A DNA stretch of 64,000 nt from CAWAVN01 sp963844315 (GTDB lineage: Bacteria; Planctomycetota; Planctomycetia; Planctomycetales; Planctomycetaceae): assembly GCA_963844315.1 (NCBI GenBank), contig CAWJOC010000033.1, positions 310,001 to 374,000 of the forward strand. Reading direction: 5' to 3'. Below are positions 49,332-58,338 of the stretch, piece by piece (the stretch's first letter is position 1; each line of letters opens with the position of its first letter). The translations under genes were made by a program, and so were the position numbers. The notes beneath the pieces were generated by a model, which had not been told where the DNA came from, did not search any database, and saw nothing but the letters and a program-made list of their open reading frames with translations.

Positions 49332-50696
49332 TCATTTTGAAGCCTTGAACTTCAACAGCGTCTCCACAATCCTGTCCTCAATCTCCGGCGACCACACGGT
49401 GGGCAGGCCGTAGTAAATCATGGAACTCGCCCCTTCGTAGCCGCCTTCTTTCAAAACGCGCCTGGAAGGAATGTAGGCCATCACATCGTTCGAATAGCCC
49501 GCGACCCACAGTTCCGTCTTGGGCCATTCGGTTTTGAGGCGGATCGAATAATCCACCACCACCTCGCCGCCCAGAATGGCGAAATCCACGGCATCGCCCA
49601 ATTTCCAAAGCTGAATGGGATAGGGATATGTCGACGCAAGCTTGCCGTTCTTTTCGAGTTCTTCCAACAGCATTTTCCCTCGGGCGGCAATGTACTCATC
49701 CTGGGACTGCGTGTCTTTTTGAAGGGCATCCTTGGTGGGCAGTTCCGCGAGCGGCAGATCGATCTCGGCATAGTGCAGCCTGAGTTTCCCGGTGATCGGT
49801 GTCATGTCCTTTGCCAGCACTTCGTTGACCGCATTGGCGAGTTGCCTGCCGTAACCTTGGGCGAGTTCCACGGTGCGGCGGGGCAACGGGTTTTGATCCG
49901 CCCCGCAGCCCGCCCAAAACAAACACGTCGCGCCGGGATAGTCTTTTTCGATTTCGATCTGGGCAAAGCCCGGCCAATCGCCCGACCATTGAAAGAACGA
50001 CAGCACCGTGGCATGGCACGCATACCCGCAGACGATGGCTTGGAGTTTGCCTTCCAAATCGCGCACGGAGAGCACGGGGACTTGATGATCGACCGGGCCT
50101 TTGAGTTCCCCGTTCTCGCGAAGTTCGGGCACGTCCGGTTCGCGGTTATTTCGGCGGTTCACCGCGAAATCCGCCGTTCCCAATCCACTGGCAATCTGGG
50201 CGGGGGCCAGGTTTTTCATCGCCTCATCCGCCACGCCTGCCACTTTTTGCGCGAGAGATTCCGTGTAGTCCACGATGCGCTGCTTTTGCTCGTCGTTCAG
50301 TTTCTCGCGGTACATCGACATCAGATTCGTTCCCACCACCGGCCCGGTGTGCGTGTGGGACGTGCAAATCGCAACGCCTCTGCGGGGAAGATTGTGGCGG
50401 GTTTCCAGCGTCTTGCAAATCTCCTGCGAAGTCTGACGGTCAATCCCCACTAGATCGAGCGTAATCAAAACGGCCTTGGTCCCGGCCTCATCTTCGAGGA
50501 TCAACGCCTTGGCCCAAAGATCATGCAGCGTCCCTTCCGCGGGATGATTCCGGCTCGCGTAGCCCGACATCCACATCGGCTGCTCCGGCGTGATCTTCAC
50601 CTTCGCCACGCCCGCCTTCCAACCGGCCTCGACGAAAACCGGCGAGCACAATCCAATCCCCAAACTCAAGAGAATGAAAGCCATAGTTCGACGCAT
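49332..50696 (-). CDS. Neutral/alkaline ceramidase-like secreted protein
   Basis: A 454-residue protein. The signal peptide (1-24) comes first. GVAKVKITPEQPMWMSGYASR is the ceramidase-family N-terminus. HTHTGPVVGTNL and YACHATVLSFFQWSGDWPG supply the Zn-binding His residues, and FWAGCGADQNPLPR the active-site region. Family members hydrolyse N-acyl sphingosine or related lipids, but planctomycete versions are shorter than true ceramidases, so the substrate is uncertain. The ATG at 50696 follows GAGGAG. Confidence 0.85.
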   Translation of the reverse strand: MRRTMAFILLSLGIGLCSPVFVEAGWKAGVAKVKITPEQPMWMSGYASRNHPAEGTLHDLWAKALILEDEAGTKAVLITLDLVGIDRQTSQEICKTLETRHNLPRRGVAICTSHTHTGPVVGTNLMSMYREKLNDEQKQRIVDYTESLAQKVAGVADEAMKNLAPAQIASGLGTADFAVNRRNNREPDVPELRENGELKGPVDHQVPVLSVRDLEGKLQAIVCGYACHATVLSFFQWSGDWPGFAQIEIEKDYPGATCLFWAGCGADQNPLPRRTVELAQGYGRQLANAVNEVLAKDMTPITGKLRLHYAEIDLPLAELPTKDALQKDTQSQDEYIAARGKMLLEELEKNGKLASTYPYPIQLWKLGDAVDFAILGGEVVVDYSIRLKTEWPKTELWVAGYSNDVMAYIPSRRVLKEGGYEGASSMIYYGLPTVWSPEIEDRIVETLLKFKASK

Positions 50697-50850
50697 GGGA
50701 TGTTCGCATCTCCTCAATCAATGGAAAGCCAAGTGGGATCAAGACCCGAAAGGATCCATTGAAAGTCATTGTTCCAATTGCAAGGGCAAATTGCCATCCC
50801 GCCAACGATGAAGCGAAGTGATTGCGGGCGGTGGCCCACCTTCAATGGAA

Positions 50851-50924
50851 GTGTGCCACGGCTCTGTGAGCCGTGCGAATAGTTGATGTCACCGATCCGC
50901 ACGGCTCACAGAGCCGTGGCACAC
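50851..50924. repeat. Family B' palindromic repeat pair
   Basis: Arms GTGTGCCACGGCTCTGTGAG and its complement (50898) share the build of family B: each arm is a hairpin (CACGGCTC-TGT-GAGCCGTG) and the two are inverted. It lies 28 bp past the last gene of the ribosomal operon and could end its transcript. Confidence 0.88.
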
Positions 50925-50951
50925 AACCTGCCGATTAGCGGCGGTTGCGAA

Positions 50952-51578
50952 CTACGCTGATTTCGATTCCGGCAGCGGGAGGAGTTTGGGGATGGGGATC
51001 GAGAGGCCCACCACTTCGCCGTGATGGCGTTTCAGACCGCGAAAGGTTTTTCGCAAAAACCCGAAGAGTTCCACGGACGGCTTTAAGGCCAGATACTGCC
51101 GGGCCAACCGGGCCATTTCCTGGTCGTAGTCTTTCTGGCTGTGCGAGTGGACGTGATAGCGGCCATCGAGCCGGCGGATGTCACCGTTGAACTCCGGGCT
51201 GATGTGATAGAGTTCGTGGAAGACCGTCGTCATTTTCTCGCTGAAGGTCTGGTCGAGAAAACGCGGCAAGTAGAATGTGAGGATATAGAGCATCTCACGG
51301 TCGTAACCATCATAGAGACGCTGCACCGTCCAATGGCGGCCATCCTCGCGAAGCGCGGTGAGCTTGCCTTCCTCGAACCGCATCGGGGTGAGTTTGGCTT
51401 GGAGGCCGTAGCTCACCCGGCGGCGGGCTTGGGCGAACGTGACCGCTACGCGGCTCATGTCGATGTGCCGGAACTCCTCGAGCCTTGTGCAGACATCGCC
51501 GCACAATCGCCTCATGGCTCCGGTGAAATCGAATGGGGTCTTCGCAAAACCCCGCTGTGACGAGGACGGTTTCCCCAA
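50952..51578 (-). CDS. HEXXH metallopeptidase-like protein linked to rplQ
   Basis: A 208-residue protein. The motif TVFHELYHISPEFNGDIRR with HVHSHSQKDYD downstream matches putative phage-type metallopeptidases, in which HEXXH and a later His bind Zn. No signal or membrane segment is present. A TTG at 51578 is preferred as start because GGGAGGAG lies seven bases upstream; the first ATG in frame is MRRLCGD. The gap after rplQ is only 20 bp, so it is probably the last cistron of the ribosomal operon. Function is unknown. Confidence 0.72.
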   Translation of the reverse strand: MGKPSSSQRGFAKTPFDFTGAMRRLCGDVCTRLEEFRHIDMSRVAVTFAQARRRVSYGLQAKLTPMRFEEGKLTALREDGRHWTVQRLYDGYDREMLYILTFYLPRFLDQTFSEKMTTVFHELYHISPEFNGDIRRLDGRYHVHSHSQKDYDQEMARLARQYLALKPSVELFGFLRKTFRGLKRHHGEVVGLSIPIPKLLPLPESKSA

Positions 51579-51598
51579 GCCCGAATCTCCTCCCAGAG

Positions 51599-52243
51599 TT
51601 ATTCGGCTTTGTTTTCGCTCGCTTCCGCCGGAGTTTCGGCGGGGCTTTCGGTTTGCGGTTTGGCCGGTTCGTTGGTCACAATGGGGGCCGGACCCGAACG
51701 GCGGCCGGATTTCGCGCGGTCGCGCTCGTCGCCGACGAATTCGATCAAGGCTTGCACGCCCGCATCGCCCAGGCGGACGTTGGGGAGTTTCACCACGCGG
51801 GTGTAACCGCCCGGACGTTCCACATATTGCGGGGCGATGGTGTCGAACAGAATGCTGACGGCCTGCTTGTCGCGAAGCACCGAAAAGGCCCGCCGGCGAA
51901 GGGCCACCGCTGGGGCAATCGCCTGCGCCCATTGGTTCCACTGCTCGGATTCCCGCCAGCTTTTCCAGGCGTCGCTGTTCCGCTCGGCATTGGAGGCGAA
52001 CTGCTGGGCGCGTTCCTGGTGCGGCAGGGCCTTTTTGGCCAGCGTAATCAGCTTCTCCACTTTCGGGCGAAGCTCCTTGGCCTTGGCAATGGTCGTGACG
52101 ATGCGTCCGGGGTTTTTGGGCGCATTGGGTTCGTCTTCATCGACCACCACCGAACGGATCAGGCTGCACGCCATGTTGCGGAACATGGCTTTTCGGTGCG
52201 AGGCATTTCGGCCAAGTTTCCGGCCTTTGACTTTATGACGCAT
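51599..52243 (-). CDS. rplQ: 50S ribosomal protein L17, extended
   Basis: A 214-residue protein, against about 125 in E. coli. The core MRHKVKGRKLGRNASHRKAM, AKAKELRPKVEKLITLAKK, DKQAVSILFDTIAPQYVERP and GGYTRVVKLPNVRLGDA are standard. It carries an insertion of some 45 residues (ALPHQERAQQFASNAERNSD onward), a smaller one before AKAKELRP and a Pro/Ala/Glu tail. It is the last recognised ribosomal gene of the operon. Confidence 0.96.
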   Translation of the reverse strand: MRHKVKGRKLGRNASHRKAMFRNMACSLIRSVVVDEDEPNAPKNPGRIVTTIAKAKELRPKVEKLITLAKKALPHQERAQQFASNAERNSDAWKSWRESEQWNQWAQAIAPAVALRRRAFSVLRDKQAVSILFDTIAPQYVERPGGYTRVVKLPNVRLGDAGVQALIEFVGDERDRAKSGRRSGPAPIVTNEPAKPQTESPAETPAEASENKAE

Positions 52244-52318
52244 GGCAGTGAACCGACTTTTGTCACGAGATTACTAAAGAAACAGGAAATTCCAACAGTT
52301 TGAGAGTTTGTCTCATAA

Positions 52319-52432
52319 GTCCCCTCTCCCCTGGGGGGAGAGGGTTAGGGTGACGAGCTAGATTCAATGTCTTTTCTAGATCGTCCCCCTCATCCGGTTT
52401 TCGGCTACCTTCTCCCCCAGGGGAGAAGGGAC
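52319..52432. repeat. Dispersed repeat family A between rpoA and rplQ
   Basis: CCCCTCTCCCCTGGGG starts the left arm and CCCCCAGGGGAGAAGGG closes the right arm. The cores GGGTTAGGGTGA and CCCCCTCATCCGG are those of family A. It ends 24 bp from the rpoA stop. Confidence 0.9.
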
Positions 52433-52455
52433 AGAAATGCCCTTTTGGGGCAGTT

Positions 52456-53466
52456 TTACTTCTTCGGCGGGGCGGAGGGCTTCATGCCCAAGCGGAGATT
52501 GAGGCTCGCCAGACGCTCGCGGACTTCGTGGAGCGTGGTTTCGCCGAAGTTCCGCACGGTGAGCAGTTGGTCTTCCGTCCGGCTGACCAGGTCCCTCACG
52601 GAGTTGATGCCTTCCGACTCCAGGCAGTTGGTCGCGCGAACGGACAGGTTCAATTCGGCGAGGCTGCGGTTGAGCTTTTCTTCGAGTTCCAGATCGACCG
52701 GGGCATAGCCGATCTCCTGGGCCATGTTTTTGAGGCCGGCTTCGGGCGGCATTTCGGGGCCGGGTTCGCGGTAGGTGATGAACGGGTTGAGATGTTTCCG
52801 CAAAATCTTGGCCGCTTCCACCAACGCCATGTCCGGCGTGACCGTGCCGTCGGTCCAGATCTCCATGATGAGCTTGTCGTAGTTGGTCCGTTGGCCCACG
52901 CGGGTTTCCTCGATGGAATACCTGACGCGGACGACCGGCGAATAAATCGCATCCAAGGGAATCACGCCGACTTCCGGATCGCGGTCGTAGTGCTCGCCGG
53001 CGGGAACGTAACCCCGGCCATTGGCCACGGTAAGTTCAATGTTTAACGGCACATCGTCGGTCATGGTTGCGATGACCAGGTCTTTATTCACCACGTCCAC
53101 CTGGTCGTCAGTGATGACGTCCGCGCCCGTGACCACGCCGCGCTGATGCCGTTCAATCCGCAGGGTTTTCGTGGCGACCGAGCGGTTTTTGATGATCAGC
53201 GATTTGAGGTTCAGGCAGATGTCGGTCACGTCTTCGACCACGCCAGGAATCGTGGAGAACTCGTGTTGAATCCCTTGGATTTTGACGCGCGTGACGGCGC
53301 TACCTTCCAGGCTCGACAGCAGAATCCGCCGGAGGCTGTTGCCGATGGTGGCTCCGAAACCGCGCTCGAAGGGTTCCGCCACGAACCGGCCATAGGTTGC
53401 GGTGGTCGCGCTCTTATCGGTGATGACCCGGCTGGGCAATTCCAATCCACGCCAACGGATACGCAT
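52456..53466 (-). CDS. rpoA: RNA polymerase alpha subunit
   Basis: A 336-residue subunit that dimerises to nucleate RNA polymerase. The N-terminal domain has FVAEPFERGFGATIGNSLRR and SLEGSAVTRVKIQGIQHEFS, the assembly surface. The C-terminal domain (about 265-325: LNLSVRATNCLESEGINSVR) contacts UP elements and activators. GGAGA precedes the ATG. It follows rpsK directly; the rpsD gene usually between them is absent. Confidence 0.98.
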   Translation of the reverse strand: MRIRWRGLELPSRVITDKSATTATYGRFVAEPFERGFGATIGNSLRRILLSSLEGSAVTRVKIQGIQHEFSTIPGVVEDVTDICLNLKSLIIKNRSVATKTLRIERHQRGVVTGADVITDDQVDVVNKDLVIATMTDDVPLNIELTVANGRGYVPAGEHYDRDPEVGVIPLDAIYSPVVRVRYSIEETRVGQRTNYDKLIMEIWTDGTVTPDMALVEAAKILRKHLNPFITYREPGPEMPPEAGLKNMAQEIGYAPVDLELEEKLNRSLAELNLSVRATNCLESEGINSVRDLVSRTEDQLLTVRNFGETTLHEVRERLASLNLRLGMKPSAPPKK

Positions 53467-53535
53467 GAAAACTCTCCAAATCGCAACGGCAAAACGAAAA
53501 ATCTAAAGGAAACAGGGACCACTCCGAAAGCCGGG

Positions 53536-53916
53536 TCAAACCCGGCGTTTTTTCGGAGGCCGGCAGCCGTTGTGGGGTAGCGGCGTCACGTCTTCGATGG
53601 CTTTGATGCTGATGCCTTGCACCTGTAGGCCGGTGATCGCGCTTTCCCTGCCGGAGCCGGGGCCTTTCACGCGAACTTCCATGTTGCGGACGCCGAACTT
53701 GACGGCTTTTTCGGCACAGATTTCGGCGGCCCGTTGGGCGGCGAACGGCGTGCTTTTCCGGCTGCCCTTAAAGCCCACGGTCCCGGCGGTCGCCCAGCAC
53801 AACACATCCCCGTTGGTGTCGGTAATGGTGACGGTGGTGTTGTTGAACGTCGCTTTGATGTGGGCGATGGCGTTGGTGACGTTTCGCCGGACTTTCTTTT
53901 TCTTTGCTTTAGCCAC
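53536..53916 (-). CDS. rpsK: 30S ribosomal protein S11
   Basis: A 126-residue platform protein. NAIAHIKATFNNTTVTITD, WATAGTVGFKGSRKSTPFAA and ITGLQVQGISIKAIEDVTP match S11, and the basic end NGCRPPKKRRV is the family tail. Length is standard. Confidence 0.98.
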   Translation of the reverse strand: MAKAKKKKVRRNVTNAIAHIKATFNNTTVTITDTNGDVLCWATAGTVGFKGSRKSTPFAAQRAAEICAEKAVKFGVRNMEVRVKGPGSGRESAITGLQVQGISIKAIEDVTPLPHNGCRPPKKRRV

Positions 53917-53948
53917 GGAAGAGGTTTCCTATTGAATTGAAAGACCGT

Positions 53949-53976
53949 CCTTTCGCGGAGCGAAAGGCGACATTGT
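53949..53976. repeat. Family H hairpin between rpsM and rpsK
   Basis: CCTTTCGC-GGA-GCGAAAGG, a perfect 8-bp stem followed by CGACATTG. A related inverted pair is at 62415. It ends 14 bp from the rpsM stop. Confidence 0.75.
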
Positions 53977-53989
53977 TTCTCACCACCCG

Positions 53990-54394
53990 TTAGTGCCGCA
54001 TGTCCTTGACGCCTTTTTTGCCCGCCACGGTCTTTTTGGCCCCTTTGCGGGTGCGGGCGTTGGTGCGGGTGCGTTGTCCGCGAACCGGCAGACCCCGGCG
54101 GTGGCGAAGGCCCCGGTAGCAACCGATGTCCCTTAGGCGGTCGATGTCTTGTTTCGTCGAGCGCCGCAATTGGCCTTCGACCATGAGTTCCCCGCCGAAC
54201 ACTTCGCCTTTGTCCAGGAAGTTGTTCACACGGGCGAGTTCATCGTCGGTGAGGTCCTTGGCCTTGGTGTGAATGTTGATGCCCAAGGTGTGGCAGATCT
54301 CAATCGCGGTCCGCTGGCCGATCCCGTAGAGGTAGGTCAGGGAAATGTAGGTCGGTTTGTTGTTGGGAACGTCAACACCCTGAAGACGGGGCAT
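53990..54394 (-). CDS. rpsM: 30S ribosomal protein S13
   Basis: A 134-residue head protein contacting the A-site tRNA and L5. Recognised by YLYGIGQRTAIEICHTLGI, GCYRGLRHRRGLPVRGQRTR and the basic GAKKTVAGKKGVKD tail. Confidence 0.97.
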   Translation of the reverse strand: MPRLQGVDVPNNKPTYISLTYLYGIGQRTAIEICHTLGINIHTKAKDLTDDELARVNNFLDKGEVFGGELMVEGQLRRSTKQDIDRLRDIGCYRGLRHRRGLPVRGQRTRTNARTRKGAKKTVAGKKGVKDMRH

Positions 54395-54466
54395 GTTTCA
54401 CGAACTCCTGCGAAGTATGGCTTCCACGAGGGAAATGGTGTTTTGGGTTTTTCGTTGGTTAAAACC

Positions 54467-54521
54467 AGCCCGAAGCGCAAGCGAGGGAAATTGTAAAATC
54501 CCCTCGCTTACGCTTCGGGCT
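54467..54521. repeat. Family C inverted repeat between rpmJ and rpsM
   Basis: Arms AGCCCGAAGCGCAAGCGAGG (54467) and CCTCGCTTACGCTTCGGGCT (54502) are near-perfect complements. It ends 11 bp from the rpmJ stop. Confidence 0.9.
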
Positions 54522-54531
54522 GAAATTGGAT

Positions 54532-54648
54532 TTAGCCCTGGCGCTGTTTGTGCCGCGGGTTGGCGGAGCAGATCACATAGACCTTCCCTTTACGACGGAC
54601 GATCTTGCATCTTTCACAAACCCGCTTGACGCTGGAACGAACTTTCAT
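54532..54648 (-). CDS. rpmJ: 50S ribosomal protein L36
   Basis: A 38-residue protein read directly from the sequence: MKVRSSVKRVCERCKIVRRK, then GKVYVICSANPRHKQRQG. The Zn ligands Cys-Cys-Cys-His (CERC, C, H) are all kept, the C+ form. It directly follows secY, with none of adk, map or infA between. Confidence 0.96.
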   Translation of the reverse strand: MKVRSSVKRVCERCKIVRRKGKVYVICSANPRHKQRQG

Positions 54649-54729
54649 GTCAAAACCTATGGCTAAAACGGGGCGGGAGGGAGATTATATACACGACAAC
54701 ACGCAGGACACAACCGACCGGAATTCTGG

Positions 54730-56130
54730 TCAGTTATCCACGTCCAATAGCCCCGGATAGTTCCGCATTGTCAAGTGACTGTCGATTTTCTGCACCAAAT
54801 CCAGGCAGACCGAGACCACGATCAAAAGCCCCGTGCCTCCGTAGAAGCTGGCGATGATGAACGGAATGCCCAACGCTGTGGTGACGATGGTGGGAATGAT
54901 CGCCACGATGGCCAAAAATGCCGCGCCGACGTAGGTGATGCGGACCATCACCTGTTCGAGATAAGCGGCAGTCCGTGCCCCAGGCCGGTAGCCCGGAATA
55001 AAGCTGCCGTAGTCTTTGAGTTGGTTCGCCATGTCCTTGGGGTTAAAGGTGATGGCGGTCCAGAAGTAGCAGAAGAAGTAGATCAAGGCGACGTAGCACA
55101 AGTTGTAAATGTAACCCCGTCCGCCGTAGCCGAAAGAGGCGTCGAGCGTGCCCAGCATGCGACTCCAATAATAATAGAAGCCGCCGGCATCGGGAGTGAT
55201 CGGCCAGATGCGAGCCATCTGGCTGAACAGGAAGTAGGGAAACATGAGCAGACTGGATGCGAAAATGATGGGCATCACGCCCGCCTGATTGACCCGGAGC
55301 GGCAGGTGCTGGCGCTGTCCGCCCATGACCCGCCGACCGCGGACGTGCTTGGCACTTTGGATGGGAATCCGCCGTTCCCCCTTGGTGATGGCGATGACCC
55401 AAACCACGACGAAGACAAATAAGGCCCCCAACAGCAGGAACCGCTCGATGCCCGTATCGCTGCCGAGCCTCACGCCTTCGGTGAACGCGGGGGAGAGCAT
55501 GTCCATCGCGGCTTGAGGCATGCGGGCCAGAATCCCCGCCATGATGAGGAGGCTGATCCCGTTCCCGATGCCAAAGGCGTCGATTTGCTCGCCGACCCAC
55601 ATCAAAAAGACCGTCCCCACCGTCATGGTGATGGTTCCGGCCATCATGAAATAGAACGTGTCAAAGCCCGGCATAATCAGGCCCTCGCCGGTCCCGAACC
55701 CGGTTCTTAAGGCTTGAAGCCAGAACCAGCTTTGCCCCAGGCAGATGACGACGGTGGCCAGCCTCGTGTATTCATTGATTTTTCGCCGCCCTGCTTCGCC
55801 CTCCTTCTGGAGTTTTTCCAGAGGCGGGTACACGCTGGCTAAGAGCTGAAAAATAATCGAAGCGGAGATGTAAGGCATGATGCCCAGGCCGAAAATCGTG
55901 CTGTTTCCGATGTTGGACGCGGAAAACAGCGCGACGACCTGCATGACCTGGCCCAGGCCGCCTTCGCCGCCTTCGGTCATGTCCTGCATGCGTTCCACGA
56001 GCGCTTGCTGGTCGATGAACGGGAGCGGGATGGAAAATCCCATCCGGTAAATCGCCAAGAGACCCAACGTCAACCAGATGCGGTTGCGGAGTTCGGGAAC
56101 TTTGAAGATGGTGAACAGTTTGCCAAACAT
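54730..56130 (-). CDS. secY: Preprotein translocase channel subunit SecY
   Basis: A 466-residue, ten-helix channel protein. IFKVPELRNRIWLTLGLLAIYR starts helix 1 (split by its first residues here), the plug region follows, and FGLGIMPYISASIIFQLLAS, GERRIPIQSAKHVRGRR and NPKDMANQLKDYGSFIPGYRPG are family signatures. The usual L15-SecY order is kept. Confidence 0.97.
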   Translation of the reverse strand: MFGKLFTIFKVPELRNRIWLTLGLLAIYRMGFSIPLPFIDQQALVERMQDMTEGGEGGLGQVMQVVALFSASNIGNSTIFGLGIMPYISASIIFQLLASVYPPLEKLQKEGEAGRRKINEYTRLATVVICLGQSWFWLQALRTGFGTGEGLIMPGFDTFYFMMAGTITMTVGTVFLMWVGEQIDAFGIGNGISLLIMAGILARMPQAAMDMLSPAFTEGVRLGSDTGIERFLLLGALFVFVVVWVIAITKGERRIPIQSAKHVRGRRVMGGQRQHLPLRVNQAGVMPIIFASSLLMFPYFLFSQMARIWPITPDAGGFYYYWSRMLGTLDASFGYGGRGYIYNLCYVALIYFFCYFWTAITFNPKDMANQLKDYGSFIPGYRPGARTAAYLEQVMVRITYVGAAFLAIVAIIPTIVTTALGIPFIIASFYGGTGLLIVVSVCLDLVQKIDSHLTMRNYPGLLDVDN

Positions 56131-56310
56131 ATCATCAAGAGTCCTTGCAGATGGGTGCGGCGGTGTGGTTTCCCGTCCCTTTGGCCGGGCTGGGAAGAGT
56201 TTTGGCCGTCACCCTAGGGCGAAGACGAAATGGTTTTGACTCCCTCGTCATTCGCTCGCAGGCGATTTCCCTTTCGCCCTGGGTGGATTTTCTGGTAAGT
56301 CTTGGAAAAA

Positions 56311-56784
56311 TTATTCGTCGGTTGGCTTTGTTTCGAGCGTCAATTCCGTCACTTTGCCGCCGGCGCTCGCGATGGCTTCCTTAGCGGAGGCGGAGAACCT
56401 ATCGGCTTCCACGGTCAGTTTTTTGGTCAATTTGCCTTTGCCGAGCACTTTGAGCACGTCATACCGGCCCTTGATGACCCGCTTTTCGGCCAGGGTTTCG
56501 CGGTTGACGGTCTCGCCGTTCTCGAAATTATTTTCCAAGGCAGAGAGGTTCACGATCACCACTTCATCGGCGAATTGCCGGTTGTTGAAGCCCCGCTTGG
56601 CGATGCGGCGGGCCATCGGCATCTGGCCGCCTTCAAAACCCCGGCGGCGGCTGGACCCCGACCGGCTATAAAAGCCTTTGTGTCCCCGGCCGGAGGTCTT
56701 GCCGTGGCCGGAACCCGGACCTCGGCCGATGCGCTTGCGGTCTTTGTTCTTTTTGATGCCTTGATGAACGTCGTTTAAGATCAT
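56311..56784 (-). CDS. rplO: 50S ribosomal protein L15
   Basis: A 157-residue protein. KDRKRIGRGPGSGHGKTSGR, GFEGGQMPMARRIAKRGFNN and the C-terminal GGKVTELTL are L15 signatures. Its ATG overlaps the rpsE stop by one base (TAATG), so translation is likely coupled, and rpmD (L30) is missing between them. The 180-bp space before secY holds only an imperfect CCTAGGGCGAA/TTCGCCCTGGG pair. Confidence 0.97.
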   Translation of the reverse strand: MILNDVHQGIKKNKDRKRIGRGPGSGHGKTSGRGHKGFYSRSGSSRRRGFEGGQMPMARRIAKRGFNNRQFADEVVIVNLSALENNFENGETVNRETLAEKRVIKGRYDVLKVLGKGKLTKKLTVEADRFSASAKEAIASAGGKVTELTLETKPTDE

Positions 56785-57263
56785 TAGAGTTCCACCCCTC
56801 TGAGGCGGGCCACATCATCGCGGGTCCGGAGTTTTTTGAGGCCCTCGATCGTGGCTTTGACAAGATTCATGGGATTGGTCGAGCCGAAGCTCTTGGACAA
56901 AATGTCCGTGATGCCCGCCGATTCCACAACCGCCCGCACCGATTCCCCGGCGATGATGCCCGTCCCCGGACGGGCGGGAATCAAGATCACCTGCGACGAC
57001 CTGAAGGTTCCAATGACCTGGTGCGGAATCGTGGTCGCCACGATCGGGATGCGAACCTGGTTGCGGTTGGCGGCTTTGGTGGCTTTTTCCACGGCGAGCG
57101 GAACCTCCACGGCCTTTCCGTAGCCCCAGCCCACCTGCCCGCGGCCGTTTCCGACCACGACCAAGGCCGTAAAGCTAAACCGCCTGCCGCCCTTCACCAC
57201 GCAGGCGCACCGGCGGATCTGGACGAGTTTTTCAGGACTATTTGATTGCACGTCAGTGGACAT
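56784..57263 (-). CDS. rpsE: 30S ribosomal protein S5
   Basis: A 159-residue protein. RRCACVVKGGRRFSFTALVV, GYGKAVEVPLAVEKA, PARPGTGIIAGESVRAV and NLVKATIEGL are S5 signatures. The N-terminal extension is short (MSTDVQSNSPEK). It is coupled to rplO by a TAATG overlap. Confidence 0.97.
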   Translation of the reverse strand: MSTDVQSNSPEKLVQIRRCACVVKGGRRFSFTALVVVGNGRGQVGWGYGKAVEVPLAVEKATKAANRNQVRIPIVATTIPHQVIGTFRSSQVILIPARPGTGIIAGESVRAVVESAGITDILSKSFGSTNPMNLVKATIEGLKKLRTRDDVARLRGVEL

Positions 57264-57295
57264 GCCGCTGGCTCCAATGTCTGGATTTCAAAAAG

Positions 57296-57364
57296 GTTTT
57301 CAGTTTTCGGTTTTCAGTTTTCGGTGGTTTCTTGACTGAAAACCGAAAACTGAAAACTGAAAAC
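57296..57364. repeat. Family G inverted repeat between rplR and rpsE
   Basis: Arms GGTTTTCAGTTTTCGGTTTT (57296) and AAAACCGAAAACTGAAAACT (near 57337) are complementary for about 28 bp with a 9-bp loop. It ends 6 bp from the rplR stop. Confidence 0.92.
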
Positions 57365-57369
57365 CAAAT

Positions 57370-57741
57370 CTAAAACTGTAACCCGGCTTCGCGGGCGGCA
57401 TCGGCCAAAGCCGCAACCCGGCCATGATATTGATACGGTCCCCGGTCGAAGACCACTTCCTTGATGCCTTGCTCGATGGCTCGTTGAGCGACCAGTTGGC
57501 CGATCTTGGCGGCATGGCCTTTGTTGCCGCCGTAACCGCCCGCGCCGGCCACGCTCTTTTCCATGGTGCTGGCGGAAACCAAAGTCCGGCCGCCCACATC
57601 ATCGATGATTTGGGCATAGATGTGCTTATTGCTGCGAAAGACCGAAAGCCTGGGCCGGCCATTCGCGGAGCGCCGGATGGTGTTCCGCACCCGGAACCGC
57701 CGCCGGACGACACGTTTTGCCAGTTGTTTTGTTGCGCTCAT
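57370..57741 (-). CDS. rplR: 50S ribosomal protein L18
   Basis: A 123-residue 5S-rRNA-binding protein. GRPRLSVFRSNKHIYAQIID, GNKGHAAKIGQLVAQRA and FDRGPYQYHGRVAALADAAR are L18 signatures. Confidence 0.97.
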   Translation of the reverse strand: MSATKQLAKRVVRRRFRVRNTIRRSANGRPRLSVFRSNKHIYAQIIDDVGGRTLVSASTMEKSVAGAGGYGGNKGHAAKIGQLVAQRAIEQGIKEVVFDRGPYQYHGRVAALADAAREAGLQF

Positions 57742-57789
57742 GGGTTTGAACCGAACTTTGTGCCTGTGTGTGCCAATACGGGTTTTGAA

Positions 57790-58338
57790 CTACTTGGAAC
57801 CGAACGCCTTGCCGGCTTTCCTGCGGATGTGCTCGCCTTGATAGCGGATGCCTTTGCCTTTGTAGGGTTCCGGCGGACGGACGCGGCGGATGTTGGCCGC
57901 GAACTGGCCGACGGCTTGCTTGTCCGCGCTTTTGACGATGATGTTGGTGGTGTTGGGGACCTCGCAAATCACGCCTTTGGGGACGGGCATTTCCACGGTG
58001 TTCGCATAGCCCACCGTGAGTCTCAGCGTCGTTCCGACCAGTTGGGCGTTGTAGCCCACGCCTTGGATTTCCAGGCGTTTTTCGAAAGGCTTCACCACGC
58101 CTTCCACCATGTTCTGGATGATGCTGCGGGTCAGCCCGTGAAGCGCCCGGCTTTCCCGTTGATCGTCCGGCCTTGCGACCGTGATCTTTTTGGAATCCTT
58201 ATCGAAGGACACCTGCATCTTTTGATGATAGGTGAAGGGCAATTCGCCGTTTTTCCCCTTGATGGTGATGGTCCCGTTTGAGACCGTGACATCCACCCCG
58301 TCGGGAACGACCACTGGCTGTTTTCCAATTCGTGACAT
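57790..58338 (-). CDS. rplF: 50S ribosomal protein L6
   Basis: A 182-residue protein. MSRIGKQPVVVPDGV, GLTRSIIQNMVEGVVKPFEK, IQGVGYNAQLVGTTLRLTVG and VRPPEPYKGKGIRYQGEHIR are L6 signatures. Upstream, 58339-58442 holds a small CCGACC-GAA-GGTTGG hairpin. Confidence 0.97.
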   Translation of the reverse strand: MSRIGKQPVVVPDGVDVTVSNGTITIKGKNGELPFTYHQKMQVSFDKDSKKITVARPDDQRESRALHGLTRSIIQNMVEGVVKPFEKRLEIQGVGYNAQLVGTTLRLTVGYANTVEMPVPKGVICEVPNTTNIIVKSADKQAVGQFAANIRRVRPPEPYKGKGIRYQGEHIRRKAGKAFGSK

